A stretch of DNA of 64,000 nt, from NCBI GenBank assembly GCA_905221605.1, contig CAJNDS010001002.1:70337-134336 (forward strand), in the 5' to 3' direction. The notes beneath the pieces are model-generated. The model saw only the letters and a program-made list of their open reading frames with translations. It was not told the DNA's origin and did no database searches. This DNA is from Symbiodinium natans. Its lineage: Eukaryota > Sar > Dinophyceae > Suessiales > Symbiodiniaceae. The translations under genes were made by a program, and so were the position numbers. Of the stretch, positions 9,661 to 20,559 are shown in pieces; within the stretch, counting starts at the first letter, position 1, and every line of letters begins with the position of its first letter.

Positions 9661-10239
9661 AACCCCTAAAGGCCTGAGGGTTTTTAGGCTTTTGGGGTTT
9701 AGGGCCCCAAACCTTTGACCTGATCCTAAACCACGCATCTCTGAAAATCACCCCCTGTTCCCCGGCTCACGACCCTTCAATCTTTTGGAACAGGACCCTT
9801 TGCTTAACATGTGCAGCCTGCGTCGTACCCCTCCCGAGCGCAGGTCCCGAAGATGGGCATCGCCGTCACAGGGCCACTTGGTGCAGGCAGCGATGGGGCC
9901 TGGTGTTCGTGAAATTGGGATCTTGTCCGAAAGCCCTTTATGCTAGGCCAGCAAATGAGGCAAACTGGGCATGCGCTGACAAAAGGGTGTCCATCTGCAA
10001 GGGCAGGGACATACAGATTCAATGTCAAGTGGACAATTTGTTGCCCCCTTGAAAGCATGATCTGCCTGAAGCACTCTGGGGAAGTCATCGAAGAACACGG
10101 AGTAGAGCTGCCGAACGACTGCCTGCGCTCGGCTCCATACTCGAGGTTAATAGCTGGCTGTTAATGGCACACGCCCATGCCCCCCCCCCCCCTCCTTGAG
10201 CTCTTCCTTAATTAACCCCTCTCCATCTTTCCATCCTTG

Positions 10240-10726
10240 AAACACAATCCTGACCCCACACTGCACCTTAAACCCTAAACCGTAAACCCAAAACCCTTCA
10301 GACCCCAAATCCCCCTGAACCCTGAGTGCCCCAAAGTCCGAACAAAGGGCATTATGAGTTTTGGGATTTTGGGTTGTGCAACCTCGCTCAAGCCTCAGCG
10401 CCTAGCCACCAAAACCCCCCAAAAGCCACCCAAAAGCCCCAAAAGCCCCGAATACCTACCCCCTCAAACCAAACTCCTAAAGCCAAAAGCCCCAGAACCC
10501 CTAAGCCCTAAAGGGGAGCAACCCCAAAGGCCCCAAAAAGCAAACCCCCCCGAAAACCCTCAACCCCCAAACACCCCAACCTTTAAACCCCAAACCCCCA
10601 AAAACTCCCCAAAAGCTCCCAAAAGCCCGAAAAGCCCGCAAAGCCCTCACAGCAAATCATAACCTCTAAACCCTAACCCCCCAAAAAACCCAAAAGCCCT
10701 GAAAGCATTGAAAAGGCAAGGGGAGC
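10240..10726. other. C-rich degenerate telomere-like intron sequence
   Basis: Mostly CCCTAAA, CCCCAAA and AAAGCCCC words (10262-10690). In the sense (minus) strand this is the G-rich beginning of an intron that follows the exon at 10727-10801. Its plus-strand Pro/Lys-rich open frames are an artefact of the repeat. Confidence 0.6.
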
Positions 10727-13525
10727 CTGGAGGCTGGTAAACTTGGCTCCACCCTCGTGGCGGGCCAACAAGCTCCGAAGTCGCTTCTGCTGGGCCAGCG
10801 CCTGGCAGAAGAGCAGGATTTTAGGGTTTGGGGTTGAGGTTAACTTGTTGGGATCAGGTTGAGAGTTTAGGGGTTACGGTTTTTTGTTGTTTCTTTGGGC
10901 TTTTGGTTGATGGGGTATTAGGGTTTTTGGCAGGGGTAGTGGGTTTAGGGCTTAATGTTGTGCTCGGTCGCCCTCTCCCTCAAGATGAACAAGGGCCGCG
11001 AAATAGTGAGATTTGGGGGGGGGGGGGGGTGATCCGGTACGAGTCCTAGAGCCCTACACCCTTCCCTGTTTTCAGGAGGTAGGGTATGGGTTTGGAGGGT
11101 TGAGATGAGTTGCTCCGTTATGAGGTTTAGGGCATAGAGCTTAAGTCTGCAGAGTTGGGCTTGGAGGTTTGGCGTGTGAGCTTTTGTTGGAGGTTTGGTG
11201 CTTTTAACCTGTTGAGTTGAAGAAGGTTCAGTTGTGTATTTGAGTTTCCGAATTTCACCTAAGCAAACACCAGCCTGAGCCCGACATCCTAAACCCTATC
11301 AGCCCTAAATCCTAAACCCGAAACCCTAAACACCCCAGAAAGCACAGCGCTGTGGAGCCTGAGGATCCAAGCTCATAAGCTCCGCGAGTCTTACCTTCTC
11401 CTGAACATGGCAGATTGCATCTATTAGAAGAGCCGATATGAGGTTGCGGGGGTTACAGGGATTAGGCTTCGGGATGCTTCAGACGCTTGCCATCTCCTGT
11501 GGGCCCTAGCAAGCTGATGGCCTTCACTTGTAGAAACTATCTCGCAGAAACGCACCATCCCCAGCCTCTCGGAAAGGCAGCATCACCGACACAATGAAGG
11601 GCTTTCCGTTGACCTCCAACATGCAAGTCTCCGTCTCAACAGCCCCATGACCGCTCTCATTCTCACGCCCTCCAGAGACCAGTATCCGAGATGCCGGGGG
11701 ACTGGAGGCGCCTCCACGTGGAGGAAGCTGCTGAGGTTCCAGAAAGCCGAGCTGTTCCTGCAATCAAAGCATGGGGCAGCTTAGGGTGTCGGGCAGCTTC
11801 AGGCTCACAGGCGCTGATGTTTATTGAAAGCTTCTCAGTATGTGTTTGCTGAAAGGCAGTGACGCAAGTTCATGGCAACTCAATGAACGGAACCGTGGAG
11901 GTTTTGACCCACAGGGCCGGTCTTCCTTTAACTTAAGGGCCGCTTCTTAGGTCCCCGTCGCAATGTTCACAAGTTACCGTGACGACCGTGCCATTGAAGC
12001 CCTTAGCCTCCAAACCCCGAAGCCCCTAATTCCGAGCAAAGCCTTCTAAACCCTAAACCAATGGTCAGTGTAGGTTGGTGGTTCAGGACCAGTATCCAAG
12101 GTTTTGGTCGGGTTTTCAGAGTGTATATTTAGGAATTTAGGGCCTACAAACCCCACGCGTAGACTCTTGCCTGTAAGACTTATCATCGGCCTCCGCTCAT
12201 TCAGCAGCAGGGCGAACGTGTGGGTGTGCGTCGGCCGGCGGCTCTTCCTGCAAGTCTGAAGGGCTTGGGGTTTAAGAATTAGGAGTGCGTGTGCGTCTGT
12301 GTGCATTTTTGTTTGTTGATCCTCTTTTGCTTGAGGATTTACAGAGAGGTTTCTCGTTTCGTTAGGCCAATAAAGCCTTCCTTGACACTTCGTTCTGGCA
12401 AGGATTTGAAAGCTGCCGTCTTCTGGAACCTGGCAGAACCCCTACGGCCCAAAGCCACGCAAAGCCTGCCGCAGCCGGATCTGAAGGTACCAAGATCCCT
12501 AGACACCCCAAATCCCTACACCCTAAGCATAAACCCCTAAGAAGCCTGGACCTGGAACCCAGAACAGAGCTTCCGAAAAAAAATAAACAATCGAAGAGCA
12601 AAAGCCATAAGCTATCCTACAAGCACCAGAGCCCCCAAATCACAGAATCCTGAGCCACCCTCAGAACCTAAAATTCCGGCCTGGCATCCTGGCAGAACTG
12701 GCGGAGCTTGTTGAGCTGGTCCCCGTTGAATTGCTCGTTGCGGTGGTGGTCTGCCCGAAGGTTTAGTGCTTCGGGTTCGAGAACGGAAGATTTCAAGCCC
12801 TCAGCGCAGCAAAGGCTTGGACGTGGCGTTTCAGGTTTGGGAGCGTAGAGACCATCTGCCAGGGTCTTGGGGGCGTTTGCACCCTGGAACCCTAAACCCT
12901 AAGCCCTCAACCGTCAAGCCCAAATCTACACGAAATACTACACTGCCCCCTGCCCGTCCTTTGGGCTGCAAAAAGCGGCAGTTGCGCCCCAACACCTGCG
13001 TAGCGGATTTCGGAGGATGGTGGCAAAGAGCAAAGAATAACAATATTCCAGGATGACAGACTTTTCAGTATACAGATGGATGTCGATGGTCCGTGCTCTT
13101 TGCAAGGTCTGCAGCCCCAACCCACATACGATGCTTGAATCGGCACGTCGCGCCCTCTACTTACCTGGGGCACTCGCCCACTTGCGCTGGTAGCCCGTCT
13201 GCTCTTCGAAGCCTGGGGAGATCCAGACCAACGGATCGTCCTGGCGACAAACGCAACCACAAGCCCTCAGCATTCTTCGACGTCTGATGTGCGAAAAGTT
13301 GTGGAAAGTGCTGCTGTGCAATCCTTTCGACTTAGAGCCAGCCCAAGTCGAGCTAGCTGGGGTGACGCCAAACCCCAAACCCTAAACCCTAAACCCTAAA
13401 CACTCCCCCTTTGAAAGGCTAGACCGCTCCTCCCCCGAGGGATCTGCCACGGCCAAGACTGCATCGACGTGCTCGGAGCCCTGCCGAGCGGCTGTGGTGA
13501 GGGGGTCTCCCGGTCTCCTGGCTTG
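10727..13525 (-). CDS. LOV/PAS-domain protein gene, multi-exon
   Basis: Minus-strand exons with matching phases give a PAS/LOV core. 13406-13525 holds [20 protein letters not shown]. 13178-13240 holds [19 protein letters not shown] plus KW. 12947-12995 holds [16 protein letters not shown]. 12679-12750 holds [19 protein letters not shown] and ends at a GC donor, the tail to a TAG at 12668 being an alternative. 12366-12429 holds [19 protein letters not shown]. 12171-12247 holds [19 protein letters not shown]. 11528-11757 ends [19 protein letters not shown]. 11395-11420 is a tiny exon with donor GAGAAG|GTAAGA. 10727-10801 holds [26 protein letters not shown] contains the cysteine that forms the flavin adduct in LOV photosensors, so blue-light sensing is possible. 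Joins from 13240 down to 12366 fit in phase; the first join (13406 to 13240) needs a GA donor, and later joins are less sure. Most introns here carry telomere-like ends. Confidence 0.7.
13381..13401 (+). repeat. short telomere-like array at an intron start
   Basis: Three clean CCCTAAA units. In the sense strand they read GTGTTTAGGGTTTAGGG directly after the LOV-gene exon at 13406-13525, so they form the beginning of that intron. Confidence 0.8.
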
Positions 13526-13557
13526 AAATCCTGGGGCTTATATACGTGCACATGTAG

Positions 13558-13905
13558 TATACATACATATATATATATATATGTAGATAGACATTTTTAT
13601 GTGTATATCGTCTATATCTATATCTATATATACATATATACATATACATATATTCATACATATGTATATATATATATATATATATACATATATACATATA
13701 TACATATATACATATATACATATATACATATATACATATATACATATATACATATATACATATCTACATATATACATATATACATATATACATATATACA
13801 TATATACATATATACATATATACATATATACATATATACATATATACATATATACATATATACATATATACATATACATATACATATACATATGTATATG
13901 CATTA
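13558..13905. repeat. TATACA/TATGTA microsatellite
   Basis: About 300 bases of (ATACAT)n and TATATA variants. The Tyr/Ile/Met/Cys-rich frames on both strands (up to 212 codons) arise from it and are not genes. It lies in an intron region of the LOV gene. Confidence 0.95.
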
Positions 13906-14485
13906 TTGTATATGGTTCAAAATCATGCAATTTACCTCTAGTGCCAGCTTAAACACACATGCCCCGCACGCTTCCGAGCCCCACCACCTTGCCAACCCAA
14001 TCAGGGCGCTCCTCGGCTTTCAGAGTTGTATAGAGGGGTTTTCTGGTTTGGTGCTTGGGGTTGCGGGCTTCAGGGCTTTCGGTTGTTGCCCGATACTTAG
14101 AGTTTAGGGGTTGAAGGGCTTCGTAGGGGGCTCAATCTTCGGGGTTGAGGGGCTTTGGGATTTGGAGAGATGCTGTTGGGGATAGAGTGTGGAGGTGCCT
14201 CACGGTGTCAGGGTCCAGGAGTTAGAGATTCTCGGTATGGACAGGATTTTGGAGGTCACTTCGGGCAGAGAGTTTGGGGCTGCAGCTCGCAGGGCTTGCG
14301 GCGACATTCTTCGTCTAGCAGCTCATCGAGTCAGAAAAACCTGAGATCGGTAAAGACCTTGAATCCCTGGATCCCTAACCCCAAAAACCATCCAACCTCC
14401 AAAAGCCAATAATATACCCTAACCCTAACACCACCATCCCCCCTTCTTTTTAAATATAAAATCAAAAAAACACCAAAATGATGAT

Positions 14486-14553
14486 CTAACGCGGTGCGGG
14501 GCTCCAGGAGGCGACGAACGTCCTCCTGCACAACCTCCAAGAGCTGCTGCACC
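14486..14553 (-). CDS. coiled-coil exon, perhaps 5' part of the LOV gene
   Basis: After CTTAAACCCTGCACCGAG| the frame reads EVQQLLEVVQEDVRRLLEPR, a good helix. The acceptor side has C-rich telomere-like sequence. The strand and position (upstream of the PAS exons) suggest that it belongs to the same gene, but the intron between them would include the TATACA microsatellite. Confidence 0.45.
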
Positions 14554-14559
14554 TCCTCG

Positions 14560-15160
14560 GTGCAGGGTTTAAGGGTTCAGGAGGCCCTCTTAGCGGCTCT
14601 CAGCCGTCTTAACCGCCCCTCAGCACGCAGCGCACCGAACGACAATCCGACTCTTTTCCCTAAAGTCGCTGCCTCACTCCCGCTCCACGGAGCCCGACGT
14701 TGAGCTCCAGACGCCAGCCTGCTTAAAGGTGTGGACTTCCGCTAAGCCTCGCATCGGGGCAAAGGATTCGTTGAGGTTGTTCGTCGGGGGGAGGGGGGGT
14801 GCGGGGTGGGGGAAACCTTTGAATAAGGAGCGCTCTTTCCAAAGCCATCTGGATCAACACTTAAGAATCGGTTGTCCAGACGCGCAAAGAAGGCCCAGGA
14901 AGGCAAAATAAAATACAGGATTCAGGGCTTGGTTCGACTTTGCCCGGGCATGCCGTGGCGTACGGTGTTCTGTGACGGCCAGCGTTTGGCTTAAGTGCCC
15001 GCTGCACTTTTTGCAGAATGTCACAGTTCGCGCGTGCGGATTCTACAGATTGCCCTGCTCATTGAAAAGCCATAGCAGCTCACGGCAACCTATTGCAAAC
15101 TATATTAAACTTATCCTTATAGCTTCGAGAGATCAAGACGCTGAGTAAGACTCGCATATA
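14560..15160. other. intron-like region, one weak exon candidate
   Basis: Contains TTTAAGGGTTCAGG, a G-run at 14785-14812 and, at about 14668-14716, a short minus frame AGVWSSTSGSVERE after acceptor TTTAAGCAG. Nothing else is convincing. Confidence 0.35.
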
Positions 15161-15164
15161 TACA

Positions 15165-15641
15165 TTAGGCTGGCCATCTGACGATTCCACGTCCCGCCCG
15201 GCCTATCTTGGGAACGAACAAGTCCCCAACGAAGTCCTGAACATCTTCATGCTCTTCTGTGCCCAGAGCGTGCATACTGACATACTCACATCCAGCACTT
15301 AAGCATGAAAACCCGCATGGGCTCTTCGTCAAGATGGGGATTCCTGATGCGAAGAGACTAACGGTTTGGGTTTGCGGTGGTCCTCGCCCGTTCGCAGGAA
15401 AGCTGCAAACTCTGTGGCATAGTGTTCGCAGGCCTTGCGAGACTTGGTGACTTGCTGTAACAAGACACGCACTCAATTCTTGGTTGGATACAGATTTTAA
15501 GGCTGGTGATCTCGTCTAGGACTTCATGCAAACAGGGAAGGGAGACTAAACCACATATACACCGAAAAACCTATGCTCTGCAAGCTTGCGCCCCAAAGCC
15601 TGGGGTACGCCAACCTCTGGAATGGTCTTCAAGTACGGGTC
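15165..15641 (-). CDS. C-terminal exons of an unknown gene
   Basis: Four minus-strand pieces. From 15641, after CCCCTGTCCTTGCAG, DPYLKTIPEVGVPQ, perhaps extended by ALGRKLAEH. From 15454, after TTGTTACAG, VTKSRKACEHYATEFAAFL. Around 15290-15345, NPHLDEEPMRVFMLKCW with donor AT|GTGAGT. From about 15255, EEHEDVQDFVGDLFVPKIGR and a TAA at 15165. A GC donor after FL joins the second and third pieces in phase. The text reads like a compact helical protein end. I do not recognise the family. Intron 2 contains CAAACCCAAACC. Confidence 0.5.
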
Positions 15642-15670
15642 CTGCAAGGACAGGGGCAAGGTGTGCTGAT

Positions 15671-15689
15671 ATATATATATATATATACA
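15671..15689. repeat. TA microsatellite
   Basis: About nine TA units, immediately upstream (sense) of the 15641 exon's acceptor region. Confidence 0.8.
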
Positions 15690-16110
15690 AGGCATTTTAC
15701 TCTCACGCTCGCACTCAGGTAACGGCTCAACCCGCTTAGAAAACCGAACTCGAAATCACGAGGCCCTGAATTGAATCCTAATCCAATCCACCAAACCCCG
15801 CATTTGAATTCAAAAACTGAATTCAAATCGCCCCCATTTTAATTCAAAAAACTGAATTGAAAAACCGGCCGTTTGGAGGCCCACCACCTGAACTGCATGT
15901 GTGCCGCTCCCCTAGCCCCGATCTGGGGTCGCAGAGACGTGATTTCGACGTCGCCAGCCCCCAATCCGCATTTGGCTTCGGGTTTAGGGTTTAGGTTACA
16001 GGGTTTAGGGGCCAGGGTTTGGGGTTTAGGGTTTAGGGTTTAAGGTTAGCAAATCCACTCCGATCTGCAGGCATTCAGATAGTCTGGGAAGGTAGAATCC
16101 ACAGGTCCGT
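15690..16110. other. intron-like region with G-rich telomere-like patch
   Basis: Contains imperfect direct repeats of TTTGAATTCAAAAACTGAATT (15808-15862) and TTTAGGG-like sequence at 15979-16046. No exon seen. Confidence 0.4.
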
Positions 16111-16319
16111 GCTCTCACGTGAATCGACAATGAGGAGAACCGAATCTTGGTTTCAGACCGTGAGCTGGCAGACATGATAGCCCAGCACGCTGTGATTTTT
16201 TGTTTGTCAGGTGGCCTTGCTTGTTTCCGCCAGCCATGAAGACGAGTTCCGTGCGGGGTGCAATCGCAGGTTTAGCTCTAGCAAGTAAGGTTCGCAGCCT
16301 TATATAGGCTTTTCTTTCC

Positions 16320-16585
16320 ACAATGGAGAAGTTTAAAAGGCATAGTACTTGCTGGGCCTTCTGTGCAGGGTTTAGGCAACAGTTTAAGAGGCCTAATACT
16401 TGCTGGGCCTGTTGTGGAAGGTTTGGGCAGCAGTTTAAGAGGCTTAATACTTGCTGGGCCTTCTGTAGAGGATTCAGGCAGCAGCTTAAGAGGCCCAATA
16501 CTTGCTGCGCCTTTTGTGGAGGGTTCGGGCAGCAGTTCAAGAGGCCTAATACTTGCTGGGCCTTCTGTGGAGGGTTTAGGCAAAC
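16320..16585. repeat. 51-bp tandem repeat, about five copies
   Basis: The unit runs from GGGCCTTCTGT through AGGCAACAGTTTAAGAGG to CTAATACTTGCT and recurs five times with 10-20% difference. Because 51 is divisible by three, frames stay open on both strands (17-residue repeats such as FKRPNTCWAFC). I see no splice or start evidence, so coding is unproven. Confidence 0.85.
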
Positions 16586-16599
16586 TCATGATGCGAGCA

Positions 16600-16885
16600 T
16601 CGTGTTTGCAAATGGGGGGGGGCTGCGCGCTCTCAACCCCCCCGCTTGTCTAAGCCGGGCAAGCTCGCGTGGAAGCATATGAATCATGTCCAAAACAAAA
16701 CAAAACATGGGGTTCTCGGCTTAGCCCCGCGCCACGTCACTGCTATGCAAATGGGGGGGGGCTGCGCCCCCCCCAACCCCCCCGCTTTTTTTCTGCCGGG
16801 CAAGCTTGCGTGGAAGCATATGAATCATCTCTGAAACAAAACATGGGGTTCTCGGCTTAGCCCCGCGCCACGTCACTGCTATGAA
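16600..16885. repeat. direct duplication of a unit of about 130 bp
   Basis: Two copies, 16606-16745 and 16746-16885, share GGGGGGGGCTGCGC, CCCCCGCTT, GCCGGGCAAGCT, GTGGAAGCATATGAATCAT and ACATGGGGTTCTCGGCTTAG. Each contains a G-run facing a C-run, so each could fold into a hairpin. Confidence 0.85.
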
Positions 16886-16934
16886 CTCTCTGCTCCTTGA
16901 AACTCGAGTAATGAACACAAAAAACAAAAGAAGA

Positions 16935-17260
16935 AGCGAGCGGGGTGGAATTGCCCTTAAGCTCCCCTTTAAAAAGAGTCTCACTTCTCTGGTTTCGAAG
17001 AATGAAACCCAAAAAACAAAACAAGATTCGAGGGGGGTGGAATTTAGAATACATTCCCTTCTTTCTCTTCGTAAAGGGAAATGTATGTTTAGATCTCACT
17101 TGAAATCAAAAAACAAGGACAAAAATATAACAAGGTTTGAGGGGGGTGGAATTTAAAACAAATTCCCTTCTCTCTCTGCTTGAAGGGAAGTTAATGTTTC
17201 GAACAATGAAATCCAAAAAACAAAACAAGATTCGAGGGGGGTGGAATTTACATTTTCAGA
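16935..17260 (+). repeat. four dispersed copies of a GGGGTGGAATT element
   Basis: GAGCGGGGTGGAATT near 16938, then GAGGGGGGTGGAATTTA near 17029, 17135 and 17231, spaced about 95-105 bases apart. Each is followed by a TTCCCTTC- or TTCAGAGG-like segment and preceded by AAAAAACAA. It looks like a loose tandem repeat with period about 100. Confidence 0.8.
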
Positions 17261-17294
17261 GGAAAAAACGAGCTTCCTCTTCAAAGCTATTGTG

Positions 17295-17323
17295 CTGTTG
17301 TTGTTGTTGTTGTTGTTGTTGTT
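17295..17323 (+). repeat. TTG microsatellite
   Basis: Ten TTG units. Confidence 0.9.
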
Positions 17324-17510
17324 GATGATTTTTCTGGCTTTCAAACATAAACAACATAGATTGTTTAACTTCTGGATAACATGTTAGTTAAATTACCTAA
17401 CTCGTTAACTAACTACGTTAACTCTCTTAACATGTGACACCCAGAGCGGCTAAGTAGCACTCTTGGAGCCACATGGTCAAGCCGAAGCTGTGCAGTCGGG
17501 AGACTTTGGC

Positions 17511-18718
17511 CTAGAGCCGAAGGCTGGTGGTGAACCCCTTCTGAACTTGTTTTTGAAGTTCAGGCATGCTATAGCTGAGCCCTTCGGACGTCAGCTTGCC
17601 CAGAACGTCCCGAGCATCCGCCCTGTAGATCTCACTTGCATGGTACGGCGGATTCTCACCTGGCTCACGAAGGTTCTCCTGGTCGTCAAAGAACTCACCA
17701 CCCATTGCGACCAATACGTCCACGTCAGATCGTGGGTGCGCTTTTCAAGGATACCAGCCCTCCAGTTGGACTCCAGGGCGTACACTGTTTCGGCGCAAAC
17801 CCACAGGATGTCGTGGGGCTTGGAGTAGGCGGCGCAGTAGCGGGTAATCGTATCGCGAGGCATTCTCACGCAACCGGGCGACGTGACACACGCTGGTCGC
17901 AAGGAACGCCCGCTGCACACTCAAAGAAAGCCAAAGCAGCAAGAAACGCGACGGGGACTGTCCGGGCACAAGGTTGCTCCTGCAACCATCCGGTCCGATG
18001 AAGGCCAAGGTACCTGAAAAGAAGCTTGGAGCCAGGCAGCATAACGTTGCACATCTGGATGTGCTTCTTAAGAGCACGGCTCCGTGCGTTCCCTTCCAAT
18101 TTCAAGACCCAGCGGTGAACCAGGCCTGAAGGAACGTCCCGAAGAGCAGGAACTGAAGTGGCCGATAGAATCACTGCAAACTTCTCGCGCCAGCGCGAGA
18201 CCGCCGCAAGCTCTTCCTCTGCCCGACTACACGCAGGGCCCTTAGGTGCATTGCCACGAGACCGCAACTTGGCCCCGGACTCCAGTGAATGCACAGGAGC
18301 CACGGCGAGCGAAGAGGTGCGAGAATGCTTGACGACAGATAACCTGGAGCGCAGGATGGACTGCAGCACGTCGCTTTCGGCAAAGCATTGCCGAAGGCTG
18401 CACCTGCAATAACAACGCATGGACAACGGACAATCCGCTCGAGCTCTGCAGTATCGGAAGCGTATAGGTTGCAAGAAAATCACGCCAGTCCGCCGCATGC
18501 ACACAGAGATTGCAACAAGTCTCCGCGTCGGGCATAGTTTGGCCGAAATCTCGCCGCATTGCTTCAGGGAGCTGCTGCCATTTGCCATCAGCTGTAACTG
18601 CCAGGACAGCACCATCGTCATCAGATGAATGCACTGTCGTTGACATCGCCACAAACACAAACAGAAGAGCGCAGCAAAACTTGCAGGGCCAGCTCAGGAT
18701 GCCCAGATGCATGGACAA
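17511..18718 (-). CDS. unknown protein with possible signal peptide, 4 exons
   Basis: Exon A starts at 18718 (MSMHLGILSWPCKFCCALLF) with a hydrophobic N-terminus like a secretory signal, then DDDGAVLAVTADGKW and DAETCCNLC. Exon B, 18014-18403, has acceptor TTATTGCAG and donor TTCAG|GTACCT and carries WREKFAVILSATSVPALRDV and GLVHRWVLKLEGN. Exon C starts at 17912 after GTGTGCAG in matching phase (RYCAAYSKPHDILWVCAE). The reading then continues in another frame as DVDVLVAMGGEFFDDQENL to a stop at 17511. The switch at 17741-17755 (TATCCTTGAAAAG) is too short for a usual intron, so it is a frameshift, a sequencing indel or an ultra-short intron. The A-B junction is not fixed. Its introns lack telomere-like sequence, unlike most neighbours. 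Confidence 0.6.
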
Positions 18719-18724
18719 ACAATC

Positions 18725-19480
18725 CTATGCCAGGACATGCAAACTTGAGCCCACATGACTGGAACCCCACCAGATGGCGCCGATATTTTCATGTGTTTTT
18801 TTCCTTCAAAGTGAGTAAAGACAAAGTAGAGACTCACGAGAGCGATGCACCGAAGCTTATGCAGTCTGACCTCCTTGCGAAGCACACTTCAAGCCAGATC
18901 ACCACAAAAAAAGCTTGCTGTTCTCACCCCTTTTTTCGGGGTCTCCATCACAGTGACAGTTACAGTTTTGGGGGAACCGAAACAGGGCCTATAATCTCGG
19001 ACAACCTGCCAGGAGGTCCTCCCGCTGTCGCCCGAGAAAGATTCCCCACTCGTCCAACGCCTTTGGCTTGCAGTCCGTCACTGGGTTTCTTCTGATCTCT
19101 GAGCAAGCCCGAACCGCACCCACTCGTCTGTGCAGCCCTGGCAAGGGTTTTGGAAACTAGGGGCGTTGCCAAGCCCATCTCATCCTCGTTCAGCTCAGTG
19201 ATCTGAGGCAAAGGAACTCGGAAGGCAGTCAGAAAATGCTGCAAACCTGTGGTTCCCGCAAGGACGACAGGACAACGAGCCAAGAGCACTTCTAAGGCGC
19301 GCCTGGTGGGACTTCAGAACTGCGGGCATGTCCAGCTCGATAGGGTTCAGAATCTCAGCATGTGAGAATTGTCTTTGTTTGTTCCCCCGTTTGTGTGTGT
19401 GTGTGTGTGCGTGTGTGTGTGTGTGTGTGTGCATATGGGGCCGTTTCTCTGCCGTGGTCCAAAGTGCTTGACATGTTGTG
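18725..19480. other. upstream flank and possible exon
   Basis: A minus frame at 18960-19290 reads LLARCPVVLAGTTGLQHFLT and VPLPQITELNEDEM, which is protein-like and may be an exon of the gene to its right. The splice sites are unclear. The rest shows nothing. Confidence 0.35.
19389..19436 (+). repeat. GT microsatellite
   Basis: About 22 TG units with one interruption (TGCGTG). Confidence 0.95.
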
Positions 19481-19607
19481 CGGGGCCACCTTTCTCTCTG
19501 GGCCCTTCCGCATCTTCATCACTTCCAGGCACCATGAAGCACGAGTCGTCGAGGCCCTCGCCGACAGCAAGTATGCCCGGTCGCTGCGCGGCTCCACAAG
19601 ATAGAAC
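19480..19607 (-). CDS. possible PH-domain C-terminal exon
   Basis: After the acceptor GGACGTAG|G at 19608 the frame reads FYLVEPRSDRAYLLSARAST then TRASWCLEVMKMRK. The pattern of a strand with YLLSA, a short turn and an amphipathic helix with a central Trp is that of the last strand and C-terminal helix of pleckstrin-homology domains. Only this piece was found, so the assignment is tentative. Confidence 0.35.
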
Positions 19608-19889
19608 CTACGTCCAGGCCCGGAGCAAGAAGCAAAGCAAGCTTTCAGAGTGTGTAGAGGGTGCTAAGCGTGTTCTCGGACTGGCAATATTCTTGGGCTG
19701 GAGAGGATGATACAAGCTCCCCTGCTGTCAGCATGCAATGGATGGAGCACTTATATCCTTACTCAACAGTCGTGGTGAAACATACTTTTGGGCGATTCCT
19801 TATGCCATGCGTGGTGCACTCTTGTGAGTTGCTCTTAAATACCTCAGCCCATGTCCATGCCTGCTTCAGGCTTTAAGCGAATGGCTTCG

Positions 19890-20346
19890 CGGTTTAAGTT
19901 TAGGGTTGCGGACTGGGTGGCCCTGATTGATGCCACACATTTTGGGGTCCGTGGGTGGCACCATGAACAAATGTGGACTGTGTACCTGACGTGGGCAACG
20001 GATGTTGCAGGACCTCACGTTGAATGCGTTGTCGTGCAAAAGAAAGAACTAACTGTAGCACTGGCACGAAGGCCCATATTATATGCCCATAATTTATCTG
20101 AATCCACCCCCCCCCCCCGTAGAGAGGAATTTTGAAGCGAACCCAAGTCTTCCTACTTGTGCCATGCGGTTCCAAGCTTTTCTGGGAGAATCCAGGCGCC
20201 CGTCACATCCATTGCGACCAGAGTCTTAATCTCAAGCCTCAAAGGGCCGCTAAGGGTCTTGGGTTTCTGTAGCCGGTTCTACATGGTCCCTAAACCCTGA
20301 ACCCTAAACCCTAAACCCTAAACCCTGAACCCTAAAAACCTCAAAC
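19890..20346. other. intron-like sequence with telomere-like patches
   Basis: TTTAAGTTTAGGGTTGCGG at about 19891-19909, a C10 run at 20107-20119 and a CCCTAAACCCTGAACCC array at 20288-20338. No exon recognised between them. Confidence 0.45.
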
Positions 20347-20455
20347 CTACCACACCCTCCGGCCCGAGCGAAACTGGGACGCCCGCGTCTGCTGCAGGGC
20401 GAAGAAGCGGTCTCCGCCCCTCTTCTCAAGGAGAAGAAGGAAGACCTTCTTCTCA
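20347..20455 (-). CDS. exon, unknown protein (C-terminal?)
   Basis: The frame reads VIDHEKKVFLLLLEKRGGDR then FFALQQTRASQFRSGRRVW before TAG at 20347-20349. A donor GTGTG|GTAGGTTTGAGG overlaps the stop, so the exon may continue elsewhere. TTTTAGGGTTGGG flanks it on the right and CCCTAAA on the left. A 12-base duplication (GTCATAGACCA twice) lies at its start. Function not recognised. Confidence 0.55.
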
Positions 20456-20559
20456 TGGTCTATGACTGGTCTATGACTTGCCTGTGCTTAACAAGAATAA
20501 GGGTTTTAGGGTTGGGTTCAGGGTTTAGGCCAAGTTTAGGCTTAAGGAAATTCCGCACC

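Noticed and set aside
10326-10662. Pro/Lys-rich plus frames
   Set aside because: Translation of C-rich degenerate telomere-like intron sequence.
12799-12855. Possible LOV-gene exon [19 protein letters not shown]
   Set aside because: It has a usable acceptor and GC donor, but the PAS core joins perfectly in phase without it (12947 to 12750). At most an alternative exon.
13469-14107. Long Tyr/Ile/Met/Cys-rich frames on both strands
   Set aside because: Produced entirely by the TATACA microsatellite.
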